Shown one piece after another: positions 1 to 8,287 of a stretch of DNA of 48,815 bases. The stretch is taken from the NCBI GenBank assembly GCA_020428005.1, contig JAGQNP010000001.1:1-48815 (forward strand), read 5' to 3'. This stretch comes from Candidatus Saccharimonadota bacterium. GTDB taxonomy: Bacteria > Patescibacteriota > Saccharimonadia > Saccharimonadales > JACQNP01. The position numbers and the translations under genes are program-made. The notes under the pieces were generated by a model. That model was not told the origin of the DNA. It ran no database searches and was given only the letters and a program-made list of their open reading frames with translations. Each line of letters begins with the position of its first letter. Position 1 is the stretch's first letter.

Positions 1-248
1 TCGCTATCTTTGTCTGACTTACTTTTATCGGCATCTTTAACGATAACTTTTTCTTTGACGACTTCTTTTGTTATTACAGTGGGCTGTGAATCTTCGGGTT
101 CTTCAATTATTGGATCATCTTCTGATTCTTCCTGCTGATCTTCACCATTGTCTTCTACATCACTTTTATTAACTTCTGTCTCTTCATCAAGATCTGGAAT
201 TTCAATTATTTCATCGTCATCATCAAATTTTGATTTCTCATCCACCAT
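1..248 (-). CDS. Acidic low-complexity protein, N-terminal part
   Basis: The gene reads leftward off the window edge, so only the first 82 codons are present and no stop is seen. The start ATG at 248 follows a GAGGGC ribosome-binding site with about six bases of spacing. The visible part is almost entirely Asp, Glu, Ser and Lys, beginning with a run of Asp (FDDDDEIIEIPD) and ending in alternating Lys/Val/Asp. There is no signal peptide or membrane segment in this part. It looks like a disordered acidic head of a larger protein. It follows the 204-residue membrane protein on the same strand with a 38-base gap. I do not recognise the family and cannot give a function. Confidence 0.7.
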   Translation of the reverse strand, partial: MVDEKSKFDDDDEIIEIPDLDEETEVNKSDVEDNGEDQQEESEDDPIIEEPEDSQPTVITKEVVKEKVIVKDADKSKSDKDS

Positions 249-286
249 TTTATTGCCCTCTTATAATCTTAAGCAAAACTATATGC

Positions 287-901
287 TTAAGAAGAACTTT
301 TGCCAACGTTTTTTGCTGGTTTTGAGAATTTTTTACCTAGCTTGAATCTGATAAGCACATAAAGCAATAAACATATCAGAAGTATGTAAAGTGCAAAGCT
401 ATAGCTTGCAAATGTCCAATCATCAATTACAAGCAAAGTTATAGTTGCGCTTAAAGCGCCGTTTCTGAATACTGCATGATGCTCTGTTTCTGGTTCTTTC
501 CAAGACTTCACAATAGTTGGTATACCAGCTAGCAAATCAGCAATTATACTAAACATAATTGCAATTACTCCAGTTCCTGTTAAGTACCAAAAAAGTAGTG
601 CAAGAAGCGACGTTATTCCACAAATAATGTCTAAATTTGAAATTTTCCAATAAGCTTTTCTGTCTATAAATGACACCGTAAAGATAACTAGTGGTCCAAA
701 TCCAACCATGAAAGTCATAATTGATGCCCAGGTAACGCCTTCATTAATCTGTGCCGCGAAAGCAATCAAAGGAGCAAGAGCCCACAAAAACCAAGTTACC
801 CTATTAGGTTTAGTCCTGCCTTTAAATGTGTTCCACGCATAAGTAGAGCTACCCATTAAATTTAATGCAGCACCAACAAGTACAAATTTTTCGTTTATCA
901 T
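287..901 (-). CDS. Polytopic membrane protein, about seven membrane segments
   Basis: The protein has 204 residues and about seven hydrophobic segments, with a basic, Ser-rich C-terminus (KLGKKFSKPAKN). Its start overlaps the stop of the upstream oxygenase gene as ATGA (898-901), so the two are translationally coupled. The first third contains a TKPNRVTWFLWAL stretch after a short polar loop. This faintly resembles the PQ-loop half-repeat of SWEET/PQ-loop transporters, and seven segments would suit that fold, but the canonical Pro-Gln pair is absent. The family assignment is therefore only a suggestion. No catalytic residues are evident. Function is unknown. Confidence 0.75.
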   Translation of the reverse strand: MINEKFVLVGAALNLMGSSTYAWNTFKGRTKPNRVTWFLWALAPLIAFAAQINEGVTWASIMTFMVGFGPLVIFTVSFIDRKAYWKISNLDIICGITSLLALLFWYLTGTGVIAIMFSIIADLLAGIPTIVKSWKEPETEHHAVFRNGALSATITLLVIDDWTFASYSFALYILLICLLLYVLIRFKLGKKFSKPAKNVGKSSS

Positions 902-1557
902 TTATTCATCCATTCTAAACGTTTACCTAACAAATATCTATCAGGACCGAACTCTGGTGGACTGCATTCATGTGCAAAGCTATAGTTTATGCTTACTCTT
1001 GATAAGTTAGAGCTTTTAGGAACACCACGAACATAATGTGGGAGTACTTGTCCGTCAAACAAAGCAATTGTATTATTCTTTGGCTTAACAACCCACGCAT
1101 CTTCCTCAATTTCGATGATAGTTCTTGCTACTGGATTTTTTGCTATCACTAGCTCACCACCGTCGTTTGAGCACTGCAGAAACCAAGTTACAGATGGATA
1201 GTAGTCAACGTGTGCTTCAGATGACTCATCTCCCGGATGATACACATGACCAACTGTAGTTATTGGAGAAGTAAGTCGTGAGGCGCTCACATCTAAAAAT
1301 TTTCCCACTAGTCTAGCTAGTCGATTATAGACTACCCCCTCAACCAACCTATCATCTGCAAACGTATAGGGTGGCGTTCTACGAATCATAGAATTAGTTC
1401 TCTCATCTCGAGATGTAAAAAAACTGTGATTTAACATAGTCGGCTCAGCCAGTGACTGAACACATGAAGAAATATAGTTAACGTCGGGGCCATTGTCACT
1501 AATGAATGGGCACAGTTCTTCCATGCCTATTATTCTCGGCTCGTATTCTTTTGTCAT
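898..1557 (-). CDS. 2-oxoglutarate/Fe(II)-dependent oxygenase-like protein
   Basis: From the chosen start this is a 219-residue protein. The double-stranded beta-helix signature is visible: iron ligands His116 and Asp118 (EAHVDYY), the distal His174 (VLPHYVRGV) and Arg187 (LSRVSIN), which would bind 2-oxoglutarate. These are the features of prolyl-4-hydroxylase-like oxygenases. The substrate cannot be read from the sequence; a protein side chain or a small molecule are both possible. The reading frame is open upstream to 1653, but ATG 1557 is preceded by AGGAGA at ideal distance. The longer form would also run into the divergent TrmB-like promoter. It is coupled by a 4-base overlap to the downstream membrane protein. 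Confidence 0.8.
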   Translation of the reverse strand: MTKEYEPRIIGMEELCPFISDNGPDVNYISSCVQSLAEPTMLNHSFFTSRDERTNSMIRRTPPYTFADDRLVEGVVYNRLARLVGKFLDVSASRLTSPITTVGHVYHPGDESSEAHVDYYPSVTWFLQCSNDGGELVIAKNPVARTIIEIEEDAWVVKPKNNTIALFDGQVLPHYVRGVPKSSNLSRVSINYSFAHECSPPEFGPDRYLLGKRLEWMNK

Positions 1558-1587
1558 TATTCTCCTTTTATGAGTAACTTGCTTATT

Positions 1588-1616
1588 TTGATATTTTGTG
1601 TCAAAAGTGTTAAACT
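1588..1616 (+). promoter_or_regulatory. Promoter of the TrmB-like gene, probably leaderless
   Basis: A TTGATA -35 box (1588-1593) and a TAAACT -10 box (1611-1616) are separated by exactly 17 bases. Only seven bases separate the -10 box from the ATG at 1624 and no Shine-Dalgarno is present. Transcription would therefore begin at or next to the start codon. Confidence 0.6.
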
Positions 1617-1623
1617 GTTCACC

Positions 1624-2403
1624 ATGTTGGACAACAAGAACACTTTTGTACAATACCTTAATGCTTTGAATCTCAGTGGCAACGAAGCAACTTTGTACTT
1701 AGAACTTTTAAAAGAGCCTCAAACTCATCTGGAACTTGCTCGCGTCACAGGCATTAACCGAACCAAGGTTTACCGTCTTGTTGATGATATGGAAAAACGC
1801 AGTTTGGTTTCCCGTCGAACCGATGATAGAGGTACTTTCATAACTGCTAGTGATCCTAGAACACTTGAGGTAGAACTAGTAACTGAGGAAGAAAAGTTAA
1901 AAGGAAAACGCGCTGTTTTTAACAAACTTTTACCCGAACTAAAGCATTTACAATCTGCCGGAACGCATAACCCAGAAAGTTTTGTAGTAGAAACTTATGA
2001 GGGACTAGAAGGCTTCAAACAAATGCTGTGGCATGAACTAAAAACTAAAACAGAAGTTGTTATTTTTGGTAGTGGATCTATAGAAAATTTGGTAGAGAGT
2101 AGACGTTGGGCCGAAAAACACCGCGCAATGAGTGTCGAGGCTGGGTATAAAGTTAGGGAAATACTAAACCCAGGTAAAAAAGCGTCCGACTTTACAAAAA
2201 ATGAAGAGTTTAAGAAACAGTACAATAAAAGACTCATTGACCCAAAGAAGCTTCTCTTAGAACACCAGATTGTTGTTTACAACGATACGGTTGCAACTTA
2301 TTGCTGGAGAGGTAATCAAAAAGTTGGCTTAGAAGTTATAAATCATGCAAACGCAGAAATGATGCGACAGCTATTCGAGCACTATTGGAAACTAGCTAAG
2401 TAG
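1624..2403 (+). CDS. TrmB-family transcriptional regulator
   Basis: This 259-residue protein starts with a winged helix of the TrmB type (about residues 10-80; LARVTGINRTKVYRLVDDM is the recognition region) and a basic wing (SLVSRRTDDRG). A short helical linker follows. The second half (about 120-259) contains FVVETYEGLEGFKQML and VVIFGSGS, as in the phospholipase-D-like effector domain of TrmB proteins that bind sugars or other ligands. It is transcribed divergently from the oxygenase gene, so it may control that operon and itself. The open frame extends to 1570, but the promoter lies inside that extension, so ATG 1624 is chosen. The gene ends 12 bases inside the convergent hydrolase gene. 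Confidence 0.85.
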   Translation: MLDNKNTFVQYLNALNLSGNEATLYLELLKEPQTHLELARVTGINRTKVYRLVDDMEKRSLVSRRTDDRGTFITASDPRTLEVELVTEEEKLKGKRAVFNKLLPELKHLQSAGTHNPESFVVETYEGLEGFKQMLWHELKTKTEVVIFGSGSIENLVESRRWAEKHRAMSVEAGYKVREILNPGKKASDFTKNEEFKKQYNKRLIDPKKLLLEHQIVVYNDTVATYCWRGNQKVGLEVINHANAEMMRQLFEHYWKLAK

Positions 2404-2931
2404 CTTTTCAACTATTGGAAGCTCTGTATAGTCTGGGTCTTTGCTGGAGCCGAAGTGACCATCGTTTCTAATGATTAAGGTTCCGCCAAGCTCATCGAAT
2501 AACTTGCGACCTTGTTTATCATCACAGCCCCATGGATCATTAACAGAGTTTAGGATAAGAAAATCTTCGGCATTAGATTTGATCTTTTTCCAATCATAGC
2601 TTTTTTGTAACACAACATCAGTATCTGCAAACGGCAGTGGCTGACAAAAACCTGCGACTAGCACAGCTTTTGAAATCTTCTGATCTATATTTTCAAGAAT
2701 GCTGAGTATCAGGGGAACACCTGCCGAATGACCAATCAGTAAGGTTTCTGAATTAAATGTATGGTTTTCTAAAACTTTGGGAATAAATTCTTTAATTGGA
2801 GTTCTGTTAATATCTGAGTAATGAGGCAAATCAACTTTGTAACCCTTTTCTTCTAGTCTATCTTCCAGCCATGAATACCAAAAGTCTTCTGGCTTACAGT
2901 CAGTTCCGTGAAAAATGATGGCGTTTTTCAT
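2392..2931 (-). CDS. RBBP9/YdeN-type serine hydrolase
   Basis: This 179-residue alpha/beta hydrolase belongs to the small RBBP9/YdeN group. The nucleophile elbow GHSAG gives Ser69, and Asp132 (SVNDPWG) and His159 (NDGHFG) complete the catalytic triad. The start FHGTDCKPEDFWYSWLE is typical of the group, whose members hydrolyse esters or amides of mostly unknown physiological substrates. It has no signal peptide and should be cytoplasmic. It follows the RidA pair by 12 bases on the same strand and probably shares their transcript. Its 3' end overlaps the convergent TrmB-like gene by 12 bases. Confidence 0.88.
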   Translation of the reverse strand: MKNAIIFHGTDCKPEDFWYSWLEDRLEEKGYKVDLPHYSDINRTPIKEFIPKVLENHTFNSETLLIGHSAGVPLILSILENIDQKISKAVLVAGFCQPLPFADTDVVLQKSYDWKKIKSNAEDFLILNSVNDPWGCDDKQGRKLFDELGGTLIIRNDGHFGSSKDPDYTELPIVEKLLS

Positions 2932-2943
2932 TAATTCAAGTTC

Positions 2944-3351
2944 TCACTTTTTTACAATTGCTGTTACTTCAATTTCAATCTTGGCACCATCACGTGTCAT
3001 TCTGTTAACTTCAACTAATGTACTGACAGGCATTGCGTTTTTGAAATATTCTCCTCTGATTGCCGAGATCTTATCAAAGTCATTCATATCAGTAATGTAA
3101 ATAACCGCCTTTGTAACATCATCGATTGAAGCCCCAGCTTGGTCCAGTATTTTTATGATGTCTTCAAAAACTAACTTTGTTTGTTTCTCTACATCATCTG
3201 TTACAACTCTATGGTTATCATCTTTTGGCGCTTGAACACCAGAAACATATATTTGGTAAAAATCTCCTAGATCGATTTTTTTAGCAGGTGTATAACTCCC
3301 ACGAGTTTTATAGTCCCCAGGAACGATGTCCTCTACAAAATCTCTACTCAT
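2944..3351 (-). CDS. RidA-family protein lacking the catalytic arginine
   Basis: The 135-residue protein has the YjgF/YER057c/UK114 chorismate-mutase-like fold (YVSGVQAP near 44, AVIYITDMNDF near 92, VEVNRM then KIEIEVTAIV at the end). RidA enzymes use an Arg in the PARSCVEV motif to bind the imino acid. Here the aligned position is Ser110 (PVSTLVEV), so imine deaminase activity of the classical kind is unlikely. It resembles the Rid subfamilies whose role is unknown. It lies one base downstream of a second Rid gene that keeps the Arg. The two may form mixed trimers, which is inference. Confidence 0.88.
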   Translation of the reverse strand: MSRDFVEDIVPGDYKTRGSYTPAKKIDLGDFYQIYVSGVQAPKDDNHRVVTDDVEKQTKLVFEDIIKILDQAGASIDDVTKAVIYITDMNDFDKISAIRGEYFKNAMPVSTLVEVNRMTRDGAKIEIEVTAIVKK

Positions 3352-3352
3352 T

Positions 3353-3733
3353 CTATTCCTTTGTTGCGATTACGCTTATCTCAATTGTCGCACTTAATGG
3401 TAGCTCTTTTACGCAAACTGCCTCACGGACAGGATATGGTTCAGAGAAGTAGCTTGGATATACTTCATTAAGTTCTGACATTTGTGACATATCAGTCACA
3501 TAAATAACAACTTTAACTACACTGTCCAATGAGCTTCCAGCAGCAACTAGAACGTTCTTAGTATTTAGCATTATCTGATCTAATTTATCTTTGACTGAAC
3601 CCTCTACCAAAGTCCCATCCGGTTTATTGTGTATTTGACCTGAAACGAATACAAAGCCATTGCTCTCAATAGCTTGTGACAATATATGTGGCGCACTAGG
3701 TGCATCATTGGTTAAATGCTGTTTTTTACTCAT
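3353..3733 (-). CDS. RidA-family enamine/imine deaminase
   Basis: The 126-residue protein matches RidA throughout. VFVSGQIHNKPDG lies near 28-40, VVIYVTDMSQM near 85, and the substrate-binding Arg103 sits in YPVREAVCV, followed by TIEISVIA. RidA hydrolyses reactive 2-aminoacrylate and related imines made by PLP enzymes, protecting the cell. It is the first gene of a probable RidA-RidA-hydrolase operon. A perfect TATAAT box (3745-3740) lies seven bases before the ATG and there is no Shine-Dalgarno, so its message is probably leaderless. Specificity cannot be deduced. Confidence 0.9.
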   Translation of the reverse strand: MSKKQHLTNDAPSAPHILSQAIESNGFVFVSGQIHNKPDGTLVEGSVKDKLDQIMLNTKNVLVAAGSSLDSVVKVVIYVTDMSQMSELNEVYPSYFSEPYPVREAVCVKELPLSATIEISVIATKE

Positions 3734-3739
3734 AGTTTA

Positions 3740-3745
3740 ATTATA
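3740..3745 (-). promoter_or_regulatory. -10 box of the RidA operon
   Basis: On the minus strand this is a perfect TATAAT. It ends seven bases before the ATG at 3733. No convincing -35 box is visible at 16-18 bases; that stretch lies just beside the end of the ABC permease gene. Confidence 0.55.
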
Positions 3746-3751
3746 GCTTAA

Positions 3752-4513
3752 CTAGCTTTTACGATAACGCCAGATTGAGAGAGGAACAAATATTAGTAAT
3801 ATACCTGCTACCCAGGCCAATAAATACCAAAATGCACTGTTCATTGGCGATCCAAGCGCAAAACTGCGTGCCGCATTTACAGCGTGAGTAACTGGTTGGT
3901 TATTTGCAAAAGCCTGTAACCATCCAGGCATATATTGAACTGGTACAAATGCAGAACTAGCGAATGTAAGTGGAAATATAAATACGAAACCAGCTAATTG
4001 TGCAGTTTCGGAATCCTTAACAGTAAGTCCTACAAAGGCTGCTACCCATGATATTGAGAAGCTAAAAATTAGAGCCGTTACGAACATCATTATTGCGGGT
4101 AAGAAGCCGTTCATGAAGCGAAACCCATATATAGTACCAACAATAAACATGATTGCCATGACTACGACATTACGAAGCATGTCAGACATAGTTCTACCTG
4201 CCATTACAGCAGCTCTACTCAGTGGCAAACTTCTAAAACGATCAATAATCCCCTTGCCCATGTCTTCAGCTAGACCTATTCCGGTATTTAATGATCCGAA
4301 GAGTGTTGTTTGGATCATGATTCCTGGCAGTAAGTAATTAATATATGCACCATACGGTGAATTTTGGCCAAGCGCGCCACCAAAAACAAAGTTAAATAAT
4401 GTAAGAAATATGACTGGCTGTATAGAAGAAAAGAATAGTAGCTGCGGTAAGCGAATGTAGCGCAAAAGGTTACGCTTGGTAATTGCCCAGGTGTCCATCA
4501 TTGTGTTAACCAC
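3752..4513 (-). CDS. ABC-2 type permease (DrrB-like)
   Basis: From the chosen start this is a 253-residue integral membrane protein with six hydrophobic segments and the ABC-2 pattern: an amphipathic N-terminus (WAITKRNLLRYIRLP), a LLPGIMIQT loop, GKGIIDRFRSLPLSRAAV after segment two, and FVPVQYMPGWLQ before the last segment. It pairs with the DrrA-type ATPase encoded just upstream and would export a hydrophobic drug, lipid or polymer. The start is debatable. GTG 4513 is preceded by GGGAGG six bases away and is chosen. ATG 4501, ATG 4498 and a far upstream ATG 4567 are alternatives. The chosen start overlaps the ATPase stop by eight bases, which suits translational coupling. Confidence 0.87.
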   Translation of the reverse strand: MVNTMMDTWAITKRNLLRYIRLPQLLFFSSIQPVIFLTLFNFVFGGALGQNSPYGAYINYLLPGIMIQTTLFGSLNTGIGLAEDMGKGIIDRFRSLPLSRAAVMAGRTMSDMLRNVVVMAIMFIVGTIYGFRFMNGFLPAIMMFVTALIFSFSISWVAAFVGLTVKDSETAQLAGFVFIFPLTFASSAFVPVQYMPGWLQAFANNQPVTHAVNAARSFALGSPMNSAFWYLLAWVAGILLIFVPLSIWRYRKS

Positions 4514-5489
4514 GAGGGACCTCCCGCTTCTTTGACTTCTGGATTGTTTGGTCTTTAGCTCGTTCACCAGTTAGTGCTAGAAATACATCATCGAGCGAAG
4601 GTTCATGAAGCGAAATTGTCTGAAGACTAATTTTGTTAGTATCTAGTGCTCTGACAACCTCCAATAGACCTTTTGGACCATTCTTTACAGGAACAACGAT
4701 GTTGTTTTCCTCGATAGTTGGATCTTTTGCGGCAATCTTTGTGATTGCGCTAATCGCTTTATTAACTTCATTGGACTTGGAAACTTTAAACTCTACTACA
4801 TCTCCACCAAGTTTATTCTTAAGTTCTTTGCTTGTACCTTCTGCTATTACACTACCGTGATCGATAACAGCTATTTTGTCAGCTAATTCATCAGCTTCTT
4901 CAAGATATTGTGTCGTCAACAGAATACTTGTACCTTCTTTGACCAAGTTTCGTATTACTTCCCATAGTTCCAAACGAGTCCGCGGATCTAAACCTGTTGT
5001 TGGCTCGTCCAAAAATAACATTTTTGGTTTGCTGACTAGACTTGCACCTAGATCAAGTCGTCGTCGCATACCACCAGAGTAAGTTTTCACCTGTCTGTTG
5101 CCTGCCTCAACTAAATTAAACTCCTCAAGTATTTCATCAGCACGTTTTTTAGCTGCCTTATGACTCATATGATACAAACGTCCAACCATATATAAATTCT
5201 CGCGACCTGTCAGAAATTCATCAACTGCTGCATATTGACCAGCTAGCCCGATGCTTTCGCGCACCTTTTCGGCTTCTGCTACCACATCGATCCCTAGAAC
5301 TTTTAGTGAGCCAGAATCTGGTTTAAGCAAAGTGCTGAGCATACGAACTAAAGTAGTTTTACCTGCTCCGTTTGGGCCAAGCAGACCAAAAATTTTTCCT
5401 TCTTCGGCAGCAAGTGAAACATTTACTAAAGCTTTGATATTTCCATCAAAGGTTATGTTCACATTATTTGCTTCAAATGCTTTACTCAC
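4506..5489 (-). CDS. Daunorubicin-resistance type ABC ATPase (DrrA-like)
   Basis: The 327-residue ATP-binding subunit shows Walker A GPNGAGKTT (near 38), the signature YSGGMRRRLDLGASL (near 140), Walker B MLFLDEPTTGLDP (near 160) and the LLTTQYLEEADELAD switch region in which Gln stands where most ABC proteins have His, as in DrrA. The C-terminal extension (about 225-327) ends in LHEPSLDDVFLALTGE, also typical of DrrA. It energises the permease encoded downstream. Its start overlaps the S51 peptidase stop by eight bases, so peptidase, ATPase and permease form one coupled operon. The exported substrate is unknown. Confidence 0.92.
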   Translation of the reverse strand: MSKAFEANNVNITFDGNIKALVNVSLAAEEGKIFGLLGPNGAGKTTLVRMLSTLLKPDSGSLKVLGIDVVAEAEKVRESIGLAGQYAAVDEFLTGRENLYMVGRLYHMSHKAAKKRADEILEEFNLVEAGNRQVKTYSGGMRRRLDLGASLVSKPKMLFLDEPTTGLDPRTRLELWEVIRNLVKEGTSILLTTQYLEEADELADKIAVIDHGSVIAEGTSKELKNKLGGDVVEFKVSKSNEVNKAISAITKIAAKDPTIEENNIVVPVKNGPKGLLEVVRALDTNKISLQTISLHEPSLDDVFLALTGERAKDQTIQKSKKREVPRG

Positions 5490-6108
5490 CTGATGATACT
5501 ATCACTTTCTTATCACCATTAACAACATATGCTTGGTCATCATTGAGAATTATTGCATTTGGATCATCTTTGTACATTTCAAGCATTGGAACTAAGGCGG
5601 GGCCTAAACTTATATTGTCTGCATGGGGGATTATTATTTCTGATATTACTCCAATTCCTTCCCAGATAATATTTCCGCTAAACTCAGGTTCATCGGCAGT
5701 TTCCGTACCTTTTAAAGTTGGACCAACAACTATCGCCCCAGCGCTATCACCGCCATAAACTACTCCACTTTTAAGTAGTTCAGAAAGAATGTCGTCAAAT
5801 CCACTTTTATGCATTGCTTCTCGCAGACAGAAAGTATTGCCACCCGCGGCCCAAATTAGATCAAATTCTTGTAGTTTTTCTTTTAAATCGTCTTTTTTGT
5901 ACTCATTTAAATCAACTACTTCGGGTTTGAGTCCAACATCTTGCAAGAAAGTATTAACCACATTTATCTTAAAATTCCGGGCTCGCTCTGAATAATAATC
6001 TTTGGCGTTTGGAATATGCGCAACCATAATATTCTCGGGCTTTTTCCCAACCAGTTTTATCAAATCATCTGGAGTCGGAACCCTATAAGAAGCTAAATAG
6101 AGTTTCAT
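5482..6108 (-). CDS. Peptidase family S51 (dipeptidase E-like)
   Basis: The 208-residue protein has the S51 layout: AAGGNTFCLRE near 87-97 and the nucleophile motif GGDSAGA with Ser122. Family members such as dipeptidase E cleave N-terminal Asp dipeptides; cyanophycinases are related but longer. Length fits the dipeptidase E/PepE-like group. It has no signal peptide. Its ATG overlaps the stop of a small membrane protein gene as ATGA, and its stop overlaps the ABC ATPase start. The operon context does not reveal a specific substrate. Confidence 0.87.
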   Translation of the reverse strand: MKLYLASYRVPTPDDLIKLVGKKPENIMVAHIPNAKDYYSERARNFKINVVNTFLQDVGLKPEVVDLNEYKKDDLKEKLQEFDLIWAAGGNTFCLREAMHKSGFDDILSELLKSGVVYGGDSAGAIVVGPTLKGTETADEPEFSGNIIWEGIGVISEIIIPHADNISLGPALVPMLEMYKDDPNAIILNDDQAYVVNGDKKVIVSSGE

Positions 6109-6335
6109 CTGTTGATTTTGTTACTTCGTAGCCCTAAAGCTATAAAACATATAAAAATCATGAAAAAGCTGAATAACGTTAAAAATGCAAAGAATGACTG
6201 TCTTTCAATTGTGTTTATAAAAATGACGCATAATACAAAAATACCCACAAATACTTTTCCAACTATTTCAATTATTGCAGATATTTTATCTTCACGATTT
6301 GAAAATATCTTAAAAATAGAATTAATGTCTTTCAT
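6105..6335 (-). CDS. Small membrane protein, two transmembrane segments
   Basis: This 76-residue ORF has a charged N-terminus (KDINSIFKIFSNREDK), two hydrophobic helices (about 22-42 and 48-68) and a basic C-terminal tail (RSNKINR). An AGGGAC sequence sits eight bases before the ATG. It is coupled to the S51 peptidase by ATGA, which supports it being real. No family is recognised. Confidence 0.65.
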   Translation of the reverse strand: MKDINSIFKIFSNREDKISAIIEIVGKVFVGIFVLCVIFINTIERQSFFAFLTLFSFFMIFICFIALGLRSNKINR

Positions 6336-6363
6336 ATTTGTCCCTATATTGCTTTCTGCTTAA

Positions 6364-7005
6364 TTATATAATCATTTCCTTAAATTCTTTCCAATTGACA
6401 AGCGTAAGTCCAGATTGCTTAATGTAACTTTTTATCTCAGAACTGCAAATAGACTTAAGCTCTTCTTCTCTAGGATCATTGTATGAACTGTGTTCACGCA
6501 GATAATCATCCGAATAACCAACATGGCACATTAACTCATTATATTCATCAGTTGCTTGATCAATTGCTTTCTTTAGTCGTCCAACTGATAGATCACCTTC
6601 AGATCTAAAACCAAAAAAATCCTCGATAAATTTTGCGTGGCCAAAATTACGCACCGGAGTTTTATGATTTTTGGCATAGGATTCTAAAGCTTCTTTAACA
6701 CCTTGAACATCTATGGATCGTTTATGTGTGTCTATGTGATCTGGTTCTCTACCTACAATAGAATTAAACTTTCGTAATTGCCTACCTAATTCTTGCTTAA
6801 CGTTACCCTCTGTACTAATTTCAAGATGCAAGCCAATAGATAAGTTTGGAAACTTAACCAAATCTTTTGCCTCTTGAGCTGCAATTGAATCAACTAAAAC
6901 CGAAGTACTAGTTACGATTCCATTTGTGTGCGCTTCAATAATCCCCTTGTTAACACTATAGCTATACCCAAAATCATCCGCATTAACAATCAAGTACTTA
7001 TTCAT
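6364..7005 (-). CDS. ChbG/YdjC-type carbohydrate deacetylase
   Basis: The 213-residue protein has the three YdjC/ChbG motifs: NADDFGYS with metal/catalytic Asp10 and Asp11, GLHLEIS with His60, and HIDTHKR with His90 and His94. Known members remove one N-acetyl group from chitooligosaccharide or similar sugars in the cytoplasm, using a divalent metal. It is slightly shorter than E. coli ChbG (about 250 residues). The upstream neighbour on the same strand ends four bases before the start. No chitobiose transport or phosphotransferase genes are nearby, so the substrate could be any acetylated sugar. Confidence 0.87.
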   Translation of the reverse strand: MNKYLIVNADDFGYSYSVNKGIIEAHTNGIVTSTSVLVDSIAAQEAKDLVKFPNLSIGLHLEISTEGNVKQELGRQLRKFNSIVGREPDHIDTHKRSIDVQGVKEALESYAKNHKTPVRNFGHAKFIEDFFGFRSEGDLSVGRLKKAIDQATDEYNELMCHVGYSDDYLREHSSYNDPREEELKSICSSEIKSYIKQSGLTLVNWKEFKEMII

Positions 7006-7009
7006 TAAT

Positions 7010-7390
7010 CTATTCTTCTGAGAAGTAATTTTGCTCTTTATTAATATAATGGGTGAGTTTGAACATTTCTTTCATTTCTTCGGGAGTATTAAGTCTAATT
7101 ATTTCGAAAGTGCCCGAAGTTTCTTTCTTAATGTAATCATGTTCAATCGACCTTATATAACATAGTCCCCAATAAATCCATTTTCCATCAATATCTTCAA
7201 CTAGGAAATTCCTTACTGGCGGAACTTTATAAATACGAATATCTGGCTTCGACTTAAATTTATAAACCTTTCCAGATATAGAGTCTAATTTATAAGGTGT
7301 TTTTAAATGTGTTTTGAGGTCAAGTTCTTGGGGAAAACCCTGTTCTTTATTTATCCTTAGGGTGTCGTTGATTTCTATAAATGCTCCCAT
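7010..7390 (-). CDS. Conserved-looking protein of unknown function
   Basis: The ORF encodes 126 residues rich in beta-strand-forming and aromatic residues. It begins MGAFIEINDTLRI and has a central GKWIYWGLCYIRSIEHDY stretch. There is no signal peptide or membrane helix. A good GAAAGGAAAG ribosome-binding region precedes the ATG. It lies between the aldo/keto reductase and the deacetylase with gaps of 12 and 4 bases, so it is probably co-transcribed. I do not recognise the family. Confidence 0.7.
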   Translation of the reverse strand: MGAFIEINDTLRINKEQGFPQELDLKTHLKTPYKLDSISGKVYKFKSKPDIRIYKVPPVRNFLVEDIDGKWIYWGLCYIRSIEHDYIKKETSGTFEIIRLNTPEEMKEMFKLTHYINKEQNYFSEE

Positions 7391-7402
7391 ACTTTCCTTT
7401 CA

Positions 7403-8287
7403 TTAAGGTTTACAATCCGCCTCGTAATCTAATGGCACAGCGTCAGAAGCAAGTTTCTGATCCGGAAATTCCTTCCGAATTTTCTCAATATCTTCGTCAG
7501 ACAAGCTCCACCCAATAGAACCTAAATTTTCATCTATATGTGCAATGCTATTAGTTTTAGAAATGGTAACTACATTCCTTTGTGATATTAACCAGTTAAA
7601 TGCAACTTGCATGGGAGTTTTGTTATATTTTTCTGCCAATTCAGTTAATAATTTAGCTTCTTTAATTTTGCCATATTGGACTGGGCGCCAAGCAACTAGT
7701 AAAATATCCTCTTTTTGACAAAAATCTAATACTCCTTTGTCTTCAATTTCACGATATTGAACATTGTAATGAACTTGGTTGCAAACCAACTTGTTCTTCG
7801 TGTATTTCTGAGCTTCTTTAAATCTATTTGGGGTAAGGTTGCATGCCCCAATATTTTTGATAGCTCCTTGATCAACAAGATTATCCAAGGCTTTCATGGT
7901 GTCTTGAATTGGTATTCCTGGCCTTGGGTAACTATGCAGTAAGTAAAGGTCTATATAGTCAGTGCCAATTCGCTTTAAGCTTGCTTCAAATGATCTATTT
8001 AGGTCATCATAATTTTGATTCTCTCCCGCAACTTTTGTAGCTATTAGCAATTTCGATCTATCATAACCTTTGATTGCCTTGCCTAAAATCTCTTCGGAAT
8101 GTCCTTGTCCATATTTTTCGGCAGTATCAAAATGTGTAATCCCTTTGTTGATTGCGTCTTGTATTGCCGCGATTTCTTGATCGTCTTCCGTTTCATCAAT
8201 GCCCTGTAAATATGAATATCGCCACAAACCCATACCGTACACCGGTAGTTCAAAACCACTTTTTAACTTTTTTGTTGGTATGTTCAT
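7403..8287 (-). CDS. Aldo/keto reductase
   Basis: The 294-residue NADP(H)-dependent reductase has the full catalytic tetrad: Asp54 and Tyr59 (FDTAEKYGQG), Lys85 (IATKV) and His118 (LLHSYP). The cofactor-binding end VVTISKTNSIAHIDENL near 240 is also clear. Such enzymes reduce sugar or lipid aldehydes and ketones; specificity cannot be read from sequence. Its ATG overlaps the stop of aspS by one base (TAATG), so it is translated with the synthetase. The link between the two is probably only shared transcription. Confidence 0.9.
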   Translation of the reverse strand: MNIPTKKLKSGFELPVYGMGLWRYSYLQGIDETEDDQEIAAIQDAINKGITHFDTAEKYGQGHSEEILGKAIKGYDRSKLLIATKVAGENQNYDDLNRSFEASLKRIGTDYIDLYLLHSYPRPGIPIQDTMKALDNLVDQGAIKNIGACNLTPNRFKEAQKYTKNKLVCNQVHYNVQYREIEDKGVLDFCQKEDILLVAWRPVQYGKIKEAKLLTELAEKYNKTPMQVAFNWLISQRNVVTISKTNSIAHIDENLGSIGWSLSDEDIEKIRKEFPDQKLASDAVPLDYEADCKP

